Assembly: GCA_964609385.1 (NCBI GenBank)
Contig: CAZSSM010000002.1
Span: forward strand, 62,001 to 126,000
Origin: CAZSSM01 sp964609385
GTDB taxonomy: Bacteria > Planctomycetota > Planctomycetia > Isosphaerales > Isosphaeraceae
Length of the DNA: 64,000 nt
Direction: 5' to 3'
Positions within the stretch are counted from its first letter, which is position 1. Each line of letters opens with the position of its first letter. The translations under genes and the position numbers were made by a program. This document shows positions 28,144-37,162 of this stretch, piece after piece. Under the pieces are notes generated by a model. The model ran no database searches. It was given only the letters and a program-made list of their open reading frames with translations, and was not told the origin of the DNA.

Positions 28144-29265
28144 TCAATGACTGGGGACCAATGCAGTCTCAACCCAGCGCCCCTCGAGGCTCGAGGTGAG
28201 GACCGCGTTGGCGACGATCTGGGCGTTGAGCCCGTCGTGAAAGCTGGGCCTTGCCGCGCGTCGCTGGAGGATCGCCGAGATGAACTCCCAGGTCAGGTCG
28301 TAGCGGAAGATCGTGGCCGGATCCCCCTGTGCGGGGTCGCGCGGGCTGTCCTCGGGCTTGAGGAACGGCTCGGGTACCGGAGCCGGCTCGAGATCGCCGC
28401 CGTGCTTGCCGAGCAGGATCGTGTTCGGCTCGTGCATCCGATAGACGGCCGATCCCTCCGAGCCGTTGACTTCGGCCCACTCGTGCCCGAACCCACGGAG
28501 ATGGTATCCTTTCGCCAACGTCGTCCCCTCCCAGACGCCGACAGCGCCCGAGGCGAAGCGGCCGATCAGGGCCGACCAGTCGTCGATTTCCGAAGGAGGG
28601 CAAGCTTGACCCTGGGCATCAACGGCGCGCGGAGCGAACTGCGCCACATCGCCGCAGATTCGCTCCAGCGGGCCGAGCAGGTCCATAGCGAAGTCGATCC
28701 GATGGATCGTCATGTCGTAGAGGTCGCCCGCACCGGCTTTGTCGCGGTACTGTCGCCAGCCCCAACTGGTTTCGGGCAGATCGAGGAACCGTTGCGAGCG
28801 GAAGTGTCGCGGAGCGCCCAGGGCTCCTGAAGTCAGCAGGTGCTTCAAGTAGCGCATCGCCGGGGCGAAACGATAGGTGAAAGCGGTCATGTGGACGACT
28901 CCTGACTGCTCGACAGTCTGAACCATCCGTCGGACCTGTTCGGCGTCGAGCCCCAGCGGCTTCTCACACATGACATGCTTGCCAGCGCGAGCGGCGGCCT
29001 CGGCCTGCTCGGCGTGGAGGAAGTTGGGCGTGGCGATGATCACCGCGTCGACGTCGGGGTCGTTGCAGAGGGCCTGATAGTCGTTGGTCGTCTTGGAGAT
29101 GCCCCAATCCTGCTTGCGACGGTCCAGCAAGGTTGTGTCGACGTCGCAGGCGGCGACCAGCTCGGCACGGGGGTCGAGCCGGAGCCCCGGGACGTGGTGG
29201 TAGTCGCTGACAGCGCCGACACCGATGATGGCGACCCGAACCGGTTCGCCCGCGTGATTGGTCAT
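28144..29265 (-). CDS. Gfo/Idh/MocA family oxidoreductase
   Basis: 373 residues from the ATG at 29265, preceded by GGGAGAGGAA. The N-terminal Rossmann domain opens RVAIIGVGAVSDYHHVPG, then VAACDVD, AVIIATPNFLHAEQA and the family signature GKHVMCEKPLGLD (Lys in EKP). The C-terminal domain includes RYRDKAGAGDLYDMTIHRID-like sequence (GAGDLYDMTIHRIDFAMDLL) with the conserved Asp and His. Such enzymes oxidise or reduce sugars and inositols with NAD(P). The family is highly expanded in planctomycetes, and the substrate cannot be assigned. Confidence 0.9.
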   Translation of the reverse strand: MTNHAGEPVRVAIIGVGAVSDYHHVPGLRLDPRAELVAACDVDTTLLDRRKQDWGISKTTNDYQALCNDPDVDAVIIATPNFLHAEQAEAAARAGKHVMCEKPLGLDAEQVRRMVQTVEQSGVVHMTAFTYRFAPAMRYLKHLLTSGALGAPRHFRSQRFLDLPETSWGWRQYRDKAGAGDLYDMTIHRIDFAMDLLGPLERICGDVAQFAPRAVDAQGQACPPSEIDDWSALIGRFASGAVGVWEGTTLAKGYHLRGFGHEWAEVNGSEGSAVYRMHEPNTILLGKHGGDLEPAPVPEPFLKPEDSPRDPAQGDPATIFRYDLTWEFISAILQRRAARPSFHDGLNAQIVANAVLTSSLEGRWVETALVPSH

Positions 29266-29477
29266 CGCGTTGGTTCCTCTCCCATGCTCGACGGGCCGGC
29301 ACCCCCGGCCCCGGCGAGCCACAACCGGATCGGTCCAGGCTACGGTCTGTCCCCCCGAGTCACAAGCGTCTCCTAGAGTTCGAAGGGATGTCCCGGCTCG
29401 GCGTTCAGGCCGGGTGGCCGACCTCGACGTGAGGCGCGACGGGACCGATCACCAAGGACGCAGCGGGGGAATCGCCG

Positions 29478-30251
29478 ATGGCCGGGACGGATGAGGCGAC
29501 CGGGCGGATCACGATGATCTGGCAAGGGCTCCGGGATGCCGGGATGCCGGAGGTGATGTTGTATCTGCCCGACGGAACGGCCAGTCGCTGCCATTGGGAC
29601 AACTCGCTGGTGATCGGCACGATGCGGGTGGCCCTGCTGGGCGACCAAGAGCGGAACATCGTCCGCCTGGTGGCCGTCGAGGATTGCAACGGGGTCGGGA
29701 TCCCCAGCCCCAAAGGGACCGACCCGATGAACTACCGGACGGTCGTCCAGAACCGGCTCCGCCAGGCCCTCGATTTCGAGGAGAGCCCGGAGGTCAATGA
29801 CACGACGACCGCCCCAGAGGCCGAGCAAGTCGAACCGACCGTTACCCCAACGGCCCCGACACCGTCGACCACACCGACCTCTCCTGGATCGCCGGTTACC
29901 CCTTCCGTGGCGACCTCTTACGTACCCCCGGTCTCCCCCTCATCTTCAGTTCCTTCTATCTCATCAATTCCCCCAATATCTCCAGCTCCTTTCGCGGCAT
30001 CGTCGACACCGAGTGCGATCGGCTCGGCCTCGAAGCTGGAGGTTCCTCCGCTTCCCAAGGGTCGACCCGGCCTGACTCCCGGGGCGCCTCAGGCTTCGCC
30101 CTTGTTGCCTTCGCCGACCGATGATCCGACCAAGCCGAAGGGCGCGACGCCCTCGCCGCGCTCGTTGGATCTCTCCGAGTCGACGTTGGCTGTGATCCGG
30201 TCGAATCTCAAGACGCCGACTGGGATCCCGCCCAAGCGACCACCCGGCTGA
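29478..30251 (+). CDS. Hypothetical protein with a Pro/Ser/Thr-rich C-terminal half
   Basis: 257 residues from the ATG at 29478 with GGGGGAA upstream. The first 110 residues look folded (MIWQGLRDAGMPEVMLYLPD, RVALLGDQERNIVRLVAVED). From about residue 115 to 235 it is almost entirely Pro, Ser, Thr and Ala. It ends with a short conserved-looking segment, LDLSESTLAVIRSNLKTPTG. No signal peptide or membrane helix is evident, so the low-complexity part may be a flexible linker inside the cell. It converges with the recombinase gene (31 bases apart). Function unknown. Confidence 0.65.
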   Translation: MAGTDEATGRITMIWQGLRDAGMPEVMLYLPDGTASRCHWDNSLVIGTMRVALLGDQERNIVRLVAVEDCNGVGIPSPKGTDPMNYRTVVQNRLRQALDFEESPEVNDTTTAPEAEQVEPTVTPTAPTPSTTPTSPGSPVTPSVATSYVPPVSPSSSVPSISSIPPISPAPFAASSTPSAIGSASKLEVPPLPKGRPGLTPGAPQASPLLPSPTDDPTKPKGATPSPRSLDLSESTLAVIRSNLKTPTGIPPKRPPG

Positions 30252-30282
30252 GTTCGCGACACCGCGAACCTCGAAAGCGTGT

Positions 30283-31278
30283 TCAGTCCGTGTCGGTGGA
30301 TGTCTCGAGGTCGGTCGAGGTCGATGGAGAGGGTTTGGCGTTGCGGGGATGGAACTGGTCGTGGACGCGTCGAAGGTGGCTGACCTCGACGCGAGTGTAG
30401 ATTTGGGTGGTGGCGATCGAGGCGTGTCCGAGCATGGTCTGGACGGCGCGGAGGTCGGCACCTCCGGCCAACAGGTGGGTGGCGAAGCTGTGCCGGAGCG
30501 TATGGGGGCTGACCCGGTCCGATAATCCAGCGGCACGGGCGTGATCTTTGACGATTCGCCAGATGGCTAGGCGGTTCAGGGCCCGGCCCCGCGTTGAGAG
30601 GAAGAGCGCGCCGGGGTCGGTCCGATCGCCGAGCAGAAGATGACGATCGCGGGTCAGATAGGAGTGGAGGGTCCGAATCGCCTGACCACCGATCGGGACG
30701 ATCCGCTGCTTGTCCCCTTTGCCCAGGCAACGGGCCCGTCCTCGCTCCAGGTCGAGGTCCTCCCGGCTCAGGCCGGCCACCTCCGAGACCCGACAGCCGG
30801 TCGCGTAGAGGGTTTCCAGGACGGCCCGGTCGCGACCACCACGGGTCGTCGACGGATCGGGCGCCTCGAGGAGCCGCTCGACCTGCCCGGGGCCGAGCAC
30901 CTCGGGGATCCGGTCCCAGAGCCTCGGCGATTCCAGGAGCCGGGCCAGGTTCTCCGGAATCCGGCCGTCGGCAACCAAGAACCGGAAGTAGGTCGAGAGG
31001 CTGGAGAGGTGTCGCCCGATGCTGTTAGGGGCCAGCCCAAGGTCGCGGAGATGGCCGACGAAGCCGACCAGCGTCGTCAGATCGACCGCCCCGACCGGTC
31101 CGGGAGCGTGCTTCGCTCGCCAGGTCCGATACTTCATCAGGTCTGACCGGTAGGCGGCCGTCGTGTTGGCCGAGACGCCGCACTCGACGGCCAAATGATG
31201 CAGGAACGCGCCGATCGGCTCGTCATCGACCTTGATCCGGCGAATCCGTCGCGGGTCCGGGATTCGAGGCTGGGACAT
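30283..31278 (-). CDS. XerC/XerD-family tyrosine recombinase
   Basis: 331 residues with the full tyrosine-recombinase set: Arg 163 in TGCRVSEVAGL, Lys 187 in LGKGDKQRIVPI, His 259 and Arg 262 in HTLRHSFATHLL, His 285 in MLGHASIATT, and nucleophile Tyr 294 in QIYTRV. An N-terminal SAM-like core-binding domain (about 20-110) is present. Length fits XerD, which with XerC resolves chromosome dimers at dif. No phage or integron context is seen, so a housekeeping recombinase is likely. It follows DUF429 and an epimerase gene on the same strand. XerC and XerD cannot be told apart here. Confidence 0.9.
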   Translation of the reverse strand: MSQPRIPDPRRIRRIKVDDEPIGAFLHHLAVECGVSANTTAAYRSDLMKYRTWRAKHAPGPVGAVDLTTLVGFVGHLRDLGLAPNSIGRHLSSLSTYFRFLVADGRIPENLARLLESPRLWDRIPEVLGPGQVERLLEAPDPSTTRGGRDRAVLETLYATGCRVSEVAGLSREDLDLERGRARCLGKGDKQRIVPIGGQAIRTLHSYLTRDRHLLLGDRTDPGALFLSTRGRALNRLAIWRIVKDHARAAGLSDRVSPHTLRHSFATHLLAGGADLRAVQTMLGHASIATTQIYTRVEVSHLRRVHDQFHPRNAKPSPSTSTDLETSTDTD

Positions 31279-31428
31279 CGGCTCGGCTCAACTGATCGCG
31301 TCAGAGTTGTGGTCGTTCGGATGCGTTTGAGATCCGTGCCGATGGCGGCATGGGGAACTCTAACTAGAGTTTATCGACCGTCTTGACGCGGTACTTGCCC
31401 ACGATCAACGGCTCGTCGGGTTTCCCGA

Positions 31429-32268
31429 TCAGGTCCGGGGGAGTGGATCGATGATCCAGCCTTCCAAGGGGTCGGCGTGGGTCGGGACGCCGAAGTCGGG
31501 TGGACCTTGGAGGGCCGCCCAGGCGGCCTGGACAGCGCAGAGGACCGCATCGAGACGGTCGCCCTGATGGTCGACTGCGCAGACTTCGACATGCTCGTCG
31601 GTCATCGTGATGCGGCATCCATAAGTCTGGGGGATCGTCCCATTGGGCTCCCGGAGCCGATCGAGCAGATCGCGACGGGCGGCAAGGCGATCCGGGTCGC
31701 CGCGCGTCCCTTTGTAGGATCGTCGACCGATCAGAGCGCGGGCGACCAGGGCGGGATAGCCTTCCAGGGCGACCCGAGACGCTCCCGGGCGTCTCCGGCA
31801 CGGGGGGACGTCGATCCCGGAGGCGTGCAGTCGGGTCGCCCCTTCGAAGAGCATTTTGGCCACCGGGACCACGTGGAGGGCGACCGGACTGGTCCCACCG
31901 GTCCGGGCGTCGGTCCGTCGTTGCGGGCGCTTCTGGCCGGGTGGTTGCGCGATCCGGAACGCCTCTAAGGCGGCTTCGTACCCGGCGCGACCCATCTGAC
32001 CGATCGCTTCCAGGCACGACGGCCAGGTGACCGGCCAGCCGAGCCATTCGACGGCGGACCGGGGTAGCCCGAACGGGAAGTCGAGGGCAACGATTCGGCC
32101 GGGGCATTCCTCCAGGAATCGCGCGAAACGGTCCAGGTCCGGGATCGCGTCGAGCCGCTCCAGACTCAGCGTCGCACCGTCGAATCTCGCTGAAGCTACC
32201 GTGATCGGTTTGCCGCGACCCGGCGCACTGGTGAAATCGACGCCATGGACGAGGGTCGGGTCGCTCAT
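31429..32268 (-). CDS. DUF429 (predicted RNase H-like nuclease), possibly frameshifted near its end
   Basis: 279 residues as read. The N-terminus VHGVDFTSAPGRGKPITVA with its Asp, IVALDFPFGLP, and the later DRLDAVLCAVQAAWA are the DUF429 signature, a predicted RNase H-fold nuclease. The frame stops shortly after GWIIDPLP. A run of five G at 31437-31441 precedes a further 25 codons in another frame (LIGKPDEPLIVGKYRVKTVD) with GC-rich third positions. One extra base would extend the protein to 31364. That extension may be the natural C-terminus. The gene sits between the epimerase and recombinase genes on the same strand. Confidence 0.78.
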   Translation of the reverse strand: MSDPTLVHGVDFTSAPGRGKPITVASARFDGATLSLERLDAIPDLDRFARFLEECPGRIVALDFPFGLPRSAVEWLGWPVTWPSCLEAIGQMGRAGYEAALEAFRIAQPPGQKRPQRRTDARTGGTSPVALHVVPVAKMLFEGATRLHASGIDVPPCRRRPGASRVALEGYPALVARALIGRRSYKGTRGDPDRLAARRDLLDRLREPNGTIPQTYGCRITMTDEHVEVCAVDHQGDRLDAVLCAVQAAWAALQGPPDFGVPTHADPLEGWIIDPLPRT

Positions 32269-32331
32269 GAGGGTAGGATGAAGGGACAGTGATGGGGACG
32301 AATAGGTGACCGATCGGAATGCGTTGATCGG

Positions 32332-33213
32332 TCAGGGGGCGGAGGGGTCGGACGGATCGGAGTCAGGGGCGAAGGCGTCGTCGACGGGATCGAATCCGAG
32401 CGTCTCGGTTGTCTTGGTGATGTCCCAGCGGGACCCGGTGTTCCGCGAGAGCCCATTGACGACCAGGAAGGGCGCGTCTTCAAGTTCGGCCTCGACAGCG
32501 CATTCGAAGAGGCTCACCAGGTCGCGGTTGCTCAGCCAGAGCGAGCGGGCCCAATCGTCGGGCAGGTTCTCTGGTCGGTTGGCTCCGGGCAGGATCCAAC
32601 CCAAGCGAAGGGCCACAGCGGTCGTCTGTGAGGTCCGGGTCAGCGCCTCGGCGAGCCGCTCGCCCATCAGCTTGGTCGTACCGTAAGCGTTGATCGGCCA
32701 GGGCGTCAGATTGGTCTGGATTGGGGCGACCTCCGTCTCGCGGTAGCCGCCCATGACGTGATTGGAACTGGCGAAGACCAAGCGCTCGACCCCAGCGTCG
32801 GCGGTGGCCAGGAACAGGTTGCAGGCCGCATCGAGGTTTGGCTCGACCAAGCCCCGCCAATCGGCGAACTCGTCCGGATTGGCTGCCAGGTGGATCACCG
32901 TGTCGACCTCCTCCAACAGGTCGACCCAAGTCGCATCGTAGCGCGTCAGGTCGGCCACGATCAAGTTGGGAAGGTCCGGATGGACGGTCCGATCGACCAG
33001 GATGAGGTCGTACTGGTTGGTCCAGGCGGCCACCAACTTACGTCCCAGGTTGCCCGCCGCGCCGGTGATCAGGACTGAGCGCGGTTCGTCGGCGAACCCG
33101 TCCGATTCCTCGTCGAGCAGGTCTAGCGGATCGGGCGGCTCAAGGATCGGCGGCAATCCCGGAGGATCGGCCGGCTGCGGGTTCGGGCGGTCATCGAGTG
33201 AATCAGTCGACAT
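32332..33213 (-). CDS. NAD-dependent epimerase/dehydratase (extended SDR)
   Basis: 293 residues from the ATG at 33213, with GAGG upstream. After a Pro/Asp-rich leader of about 45 residues comes the Rossmann motif VLITGAAGNLGRKL (GxxGxxG), then DLTRYDATW, VIHLAANPDEF, FASSNHVMGGY and the active-site YGTTK (Tyr, Lys). It closely follows the uronate dehydrogenase/UDP-sugar epimerase branch of extended SDRs; VMGGY plus a short C-terminus fits uronate dehydrogenase-like proteins. The substrate is probably a sugar or sugar acid. The unusual acidic leader may be disordered. It is the first gene of a run that continues to DUF429 and XerD. Confidence 0.85.
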   Translation of the reverse strand: MSTDSLDDRPNPQPADPPGLPPILEPPDPLDLLDEESDGFADEPRSVLITGAAGNLGRKLVAAWTNQYDLILVDRTVHPDLPNLIVADLTRYDATWVDLLEEVDTVIHLAANPDEFADWRGLVEPNLDAACNLFLATADAGVERLVFASSNHVMGGYRETEVAPIQTNLTPWPINAYGTTKLMGERLAEALTRTSQTTAVALRLGWILPGANRPENLPDDWARSLWLSNRDLVSLFECAVEAELEDAPFLVVNGLSRNTGSRWDITKTTETLGFDPVDDAFAPDSDPSDPSAP

Positions 33214-33774
33214 CGCAGAGAATCCTCGAGCGGGACCGAGGACCGGCGGATCACGGGGGCTCTGGGAAAGGCCACGCCATAAAATGGAGGGCCCTATGGA
33301 AACCAGAGTAGCGTGAGCGGGTCGTTCGGACGACCCTCCCGGTCTTTCTATGCCGTTCTTGGGCCAGGGATTCGGGCTGCCGGAGGACCACCAAACGCCC
33401 ACCGTGCCCGATCAAATCACGCGACGGGTCCGTGCCGAACCCGTGAACGTTGCCGCAAATCGACGCGTGCCCAGAGTCGATCGGATCGGTCCAGGACCCA
33501 AGGGGGCGCGTCGTCGCTCGATTGCGTAGGATCCGCCATCCGAGGTCACCGCGTCCCTTTTCCAAGGTCATGGCATGGGACGAGAGCCCGATCGCGTCGT
33601 CACATGGACGACTGGACCGACGTAGCCGATGCGTCCTCAACCACGGCAAAGGACTGGGCCAGATCGCTAATCCCAGCAGCGACCCTTTCTCCACAACGAA
33701 AGAGGGATCTTTGGCTTGTCCGTCGGCCTATTGACTCTCTCCACATCCGCCAACGGACAAGGAGTTTTTCGAGC
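33214..33774. other. Divergent intergenic region
   Basis: 561 bases between the epimerase and the first PEP-CTERM gene. Several open frames exist but none has protein-like composition; no hairpin or repeat stood out. Confidence 0.45.
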
Positions 33775-34623
33775 GTGAATCGCAACAAGATTCCGAACCG
33801 GCTGATGGTTGTTGGTTTGCTGTGGTTGGTCACCGGCCAGGCTCAAGCCAACGTCACCGACTTCACCACCTGGACCCTCGTGGAGGATCCGGCCGACCCG
33901 GACTTCGGCGCTTCGGTGACCTCGACCTTGGCAACGGTGACCGCCGCCGACGGCCCGGTCGGATCTGGCACGGATATCGGCTTCCAGAGCGTCGACGGTG
34001 CCACGCCGGCCGGATCGAACTTTGGATTCGCCTTCGATCCCTCCAGCAGCTTCGAGTTGGCCATCGACTTCGACCTGTCGTTCACCGGGAGCCCATCGGG
34101 CCTGCTCGGCCTCGGCTTCGGGATCGGCGAAGACTCGGACGGGACCAACTCGGCCGGCGTGGCGATCTTGACCAACAACGGCAGTGTCTTCGGTCCCTTC
34201 GGTGGGGCATCCCGCATCAACGATGTCGATCAGGCCCCCTTGGTCCTCTCGACGGGCGCATCGCTATCGGGCACCTTCTTCGTCGGCTACGATGCGGTCA
34301 CCGGTGACGTGACCGTTGGCGCTTCGCAGACCCCTAGCGCTTCCACGCCCGACGCCGTCGGGACCTTCGCCGGCATCCAGAACCAGTGGGGCGGCGGCGA
34401 TCTGCTCGCCTCGTTCTTCCTCCGAAGCCAGGACCTCCCCCTGCCCGGCTTCGATCCTTGGCAAGGTGGTGGCACTGCCGAGGCCGTCTTCTCCAACCTC
34501 CGTGTCCTCAACGGCGATCCGAAGTCGGTCGGGGTCATCCCTGAGCCAGCCACGATCGCCCTGGCTGTCCCCGGCCTGATCGCCCTCGGAGCTTGGACCC
34601 GACTCGGGAGACGTCGCGGTTGA
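33775..34623 (+). CDS. PEP-CTERM sorted surface protein
   Basis: 282 residues from a GTG at 33775, with AAGGAG about 11 bases upstream; an ATG at 33805 is an alternative. A signal peptide (LMVVGLLWLVTGQAQA) precedes a beta-rich body of about 215 residues that resembles choice-of-anchor beta-sandwich domains (FELAIDFDLSF, SGTFFVGYDAVTGDVTVG). The C-terminus is a complete PEP-CTERM signal: VIPEPATIA, a hydrophobic helix, then RLGRRR. Exosortase would cut at PEP and attach the protein to the envelope; no exosortase gene is in the window. It precedes a degenerate P-type ATPase gene by 91 bases. Confidence 0.85.
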   Translation: MNRNKIPNRLMVVGLLWLVTGQAQANVTDFTTWTLVEDPADPDFGASVTSTLATVTAADGPVGSGTDIGFQSVDGATPAGSNFGFAFDPSSSFELAIDFDLSFTGSPSGLLGLGFGIGEDSDGTNSAGVAILTNNGSVFGPFGGASRINDVDQAPLVLSTGASLSGTFFVGYDAVTGDVTVGASQTPSASTPDAVGTFAGIQNQWGGGDLLASFFLRSQDLPLPGFDPWQGGGTAEAVFSNLRVLNGDPKSVGVIPEPATIALAVPGLIALGAWTRLGRRRG

Positions 34624-34714
34624 TCCTCGATCTGTCGTCCTCGACCGTTGAGAACGCATATTCCCGACCCCCGAATCCTATGCCGCGATCGGTCGGTTCA
34701 CTCAGGTCGGGGCA

Positions 34715-36076
34715 ATGACGATCGCGCCCGATCAGACAAGCTCGAGCCGTCGAGGATCTCAAGCGATCGTTGACCGGACGGTCGGATTAAGCACGCTGGG
34801 CCTGCTATCGTTGGGCCTGGCGACCTGGCTCGGCGCCCGGCTCTCGTGGCCATCCTGGATCGCTGAGCCCCACCCGATCGTCTTCGAACTGCCGGTGTTG
34901 GCGATCGTCATCGTCCTGTTATATGATGCTCGTAATGCGCTCATCGCCGAGCGACGCGCCGAGTCGTGGCATGGTGATCTGACGACTTCCGGTGGATTGG
35001 TCGTTGCTTGTCTCTCCGTCCAGTTCGCGATCGTCGAGGGAGGGCCGGTCGGCTCGGCTCTGGCCGATGCGATCGGTATCGGAGTGGTCGGTTGCCTGAT
35101 CCTGGCGGTCGGTCGTCGAGGGCCTCGGCTCGTCGAATCGCCTCGGGCGCGCGTCTTCCTTGAAGCGTCCGAGACCCATCGATTGGTCCGAAAGGCACTG
35201 GGCTCGGGCCAGGCCGTGCTGTTGGGTTTGGCATTGGGGGCGGGTCTCCTCTGGCGGTTGTTGTCCGGAAGCAACACGGAGGCGTGTCGGGTCGCCTCGG
35301 CGGTCCTGCTCGCCGGGTCGCCTCGCGGTTTGCTCCTGGCCCTTGAGGTCCCTTGGAGGGTCGCCCGCGTCCAAGCGCATCGACTCAAAGTCCGATCCCG
35401 CGACGCCTCGGCTTGGGAGCGGCTCGACTGGGCCGATGTGCTGGTGCTCGACGCGACCTCAGGGCCGCTCCATATCCCGGACGTCCCCGCGCTCCGGATT
35501 CGATCGGCGCTCAAGGCGACCGGTAAGTCGCTCGATGCAATCGGCTGCGATTCCGAGTCGGGCGACGCCTTGACGAGCCTCGGGTGCGTCTGGGGGAGCG
35601 GCCCCAATCCGATCTGGACGGTCACGACGCCCGACGATGTTCTGGCCACCCTCGATCAGATCCGCAACGCCAACGGCCGTATTCGGAAAAGGCTCGCGAT
35701 TCTGAGCGAATCAGGGACGTCCCAGACACTAGGTTTGTCGGGAAAAATGAGTTGGAATCAATCTGATATCGTGTTGACACTCGCTCATGACCCAAAGGCC
35801 TTCAGCGCCTCAACGACTTCCGCACCGGAGACGCGGCTTCCGAATGACTTGGTCATCCCGTCCGACCGACCGTCTGTGTTGGCCGACGTGATGCGACTGG
35901 CCCGATCGACTTCAACGGCGATTCACCGCAACCTCTTTTGGGCGTTGGTCCTGCTGACGACCGGCGTCCCGGTCGCCATCCTCCAACTGGCTGGTCCTGG
36001 GACCCCTGCCCTCGCTGCGATCACGGCCAGCATCGGTGTCGCTGCCGTCACCATCCGACAGCGACGACCCCAGTAG
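34715..36076 (+). CDS. Degenerate P1B-type ATPase (pseudoenzyme)
   Basis: 453 residues, against 700-800 for a normal heavy-metal P-type ATPase. Hydrophobic segments near 25-42, 57-70, 93-108 and 118-132 come first. The 195-250 stretch lines up with the P1B core: CPCALGLA is replaced by GSPRGLLLA (201-209), ERLDWADVLVLD keeps its place, and DKTGT is replaced by DATSG (246-250). Near 376-425, LVIPSDRPSVLADVMRLARS and IHRNLFWALVLLTTGVPVA match the segment after GDGIND and the next membrane helix. The TGE, GDGIND and ATP-binding motifs are missing. It cannot be an ATPase; a structural or regulatory role is inferred. Its 3' end overlaps the next gene antisense. Confidence 0.75.
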   Translation: MTIAPDQTSSSRRGSQAIVDRTVGLSTLGLLSLGLATWLGARLSWPSWIAEPHPIVFELPVLAIVIVLLYDARNALIAERRAESWHGDLTTSGGLVVACLSVQFAIVEGGPVGSALADAIGIGVVGCLILAVGRRGPRLVESPRARVFLEASETHRLVRKALGSGQAVLLGLALGAGLLWRLLSGSNTEACRVASAVLLAGSPRGLLLALEVPWRVARVQAHRLKVRSRDASAWERLDWADVLVLDATSGPLHIPDVPALRIRSALKATGKSLDAIGCDSESGDALTSLGCVWGSGPNPIWTVTTPDDVLATLDQIRNANGRIRKRLAILSESGTSQTLGLSGKMSWNQSDIVLTLAHDPKAFSASTTSAPETRLPNDLVIPSDRPSVLADVMRLARSTSTAIHRNLFWALVLLTTGVPVAILQLAGPGTPALAAITASIGVAAVTIRQRRPQ

Positions 36077-37162
36077 TACCGACCGGGTGGTGGCTCCCGA
36101 TCGGCTCCATGGACCCGCGATGCGATCCCCACTGTCGACATCGGGCAACACGGGTTTCGTGGGAAGAGGAAGAAGAAGGGAAGATCGATTTCGGGCTTCG
36201 GACCGTCCTCGACGGGTTAAGGCGAAGCGCAGGCCGCCCAGCCCGACCAGGAGCATCGCGGCCGAGGTCGGCTCGGGCACGGCGGCAACGTTGTACCCGA
36301 TCGCGATCAGGTCGATGCTTCCCTCAGCGCTGCTGACGCTCGGATCGAGGTCCAGGGGTGTGATCTGGAACCCGGCCAAGCTGTTGAGCGTGCCGGTCCC
36401 GTCGAAGTCCTCGATGTCGAAGGCGACGCCGGCCAGCGGGACGTCGTCGATGACGGTCTCCTCGGGCAGACCGATGTTGGCACCGTTCTCGAGGAAGAGG
36501 GCCATATCGAACCCGGTCAGGCCGAAGTCGCCCAGGTCCGAGTTGCCGAAGTTGTTCGGCCCCGGGCCCGAGGCGAGTCGGAGAACGAAGTCGCCGATCA
36601 GGTCGCCGTTGGCGTCGATCGGTCGGAGATCAACCGCATCGTCACCGATGATGTCGATGAGGAAGAAGTCGTTTGCCGCGCCTGGGGCGCCGACGATCGA
36701 TCTGCCGAAAAAGACTTCGAACGGCTGGATGGGGTTGCTCGTGTCGCCGGTCGCTCCGGCGTTGTCCAGGCCAGCGCCGACGTTGGTGCCGAGGATCGAC
36801 GAGATGCCTGTCGGCTCGGCCCCTTGGAAGCCGTAGACGTTGCGGATCAGGTCGCCGGCGGGCGGTTCCAAGCCGGTCGGGAAGGTCACGATGTTGGTGG
36901 CGTCGACCGGTCCTGCGATCGCGTTGACCAGGCCCGCCGAGGTCCCGAAGCCGGTGATCGTCGCCTCGCTGGTGGCTACATCGGGGGCATCGCTGAAGTT
37001 GGGCCGGATGAAGCCGTTGGGCACGCCGGCGAAATCGGCATCGACCAGGTCGACCGTCGGCTCCGACTCAAACAGCAACGTCGTCAATGGGAGGACGTCG
37101 GCCGAGGTCGGGCCGGCCAGCACCATCGCGGTGACCAGAGCGATCGCGAAACGAATTTGCAT
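35912..37162 (-). CDS. PEP-CTERM-type protein with an abnormal C-terminal extension
   Basis: 416 residues from the ATG at 37162 (MQIRFAIALVTAMVLAG signal peptide). The body, about residues 25-285, has beta-rich, Asp/Gly-rich sequence like choice-of-anchor proteins (FFLIDIIGDDAVDLRPID, VAFDIEDFDGTG). VPEPTSAA, a hydrophobic helix (MLLVGLGGLRFAL) and TRRGR form a full PEP-CTERM signal. In the family the protein ends there; here about 95 more residues follow (Ser/Arg/Asp-rich, like translated non-coding DNA), running 165 bases into the P-type ATPase gene on the other strand. Loss of the original stop codon near 36200 is the simplest reading. Confidence 0.78.
   Translation of the reverse strand: MQIRFAIALVTAMVLAGPTSADVLPLTTLLFESEPTVDLVDADFAGVPNGFIRPNFSDAPDVATSEATITGFGTSAGLVNAIAGPVDATNIVTFPTGLEPPAGDLIRNVYGFQGAEPTGISSILGTNVGAGLDNAGATGDTSNPIQPFEVFFGRSIVGAPGAANDFFLIDIIGDDAVDLRPIDANGDLIGDFVLRLASGPGPNNFGNSDLGDFGLTGFDMALFLENGANIGLPEETVIDDVPLAGVAFDIEDFDGTGTLNSLAGFQITPLDLDPSVSSAEGSIDLIAIGYNVAAVPEPTSAAMLLVGLGGLRFALTRRGRSEARNRSSLLLPLPTKPVLPDVDSGDRIAGPWSRSGATTRSVLLGSSLSDGDGSDTDAGRDRSEGRGPRTSQLEDGDRDAGRQQDQRPKEVAVNRR

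Noticed and set aside
30283..31278. Integrase of a mobile element
   Set aside because: No attachment-site repeats, phage or cassette genes flank it; the sequence and setting fit a housekeeping XerC/D.
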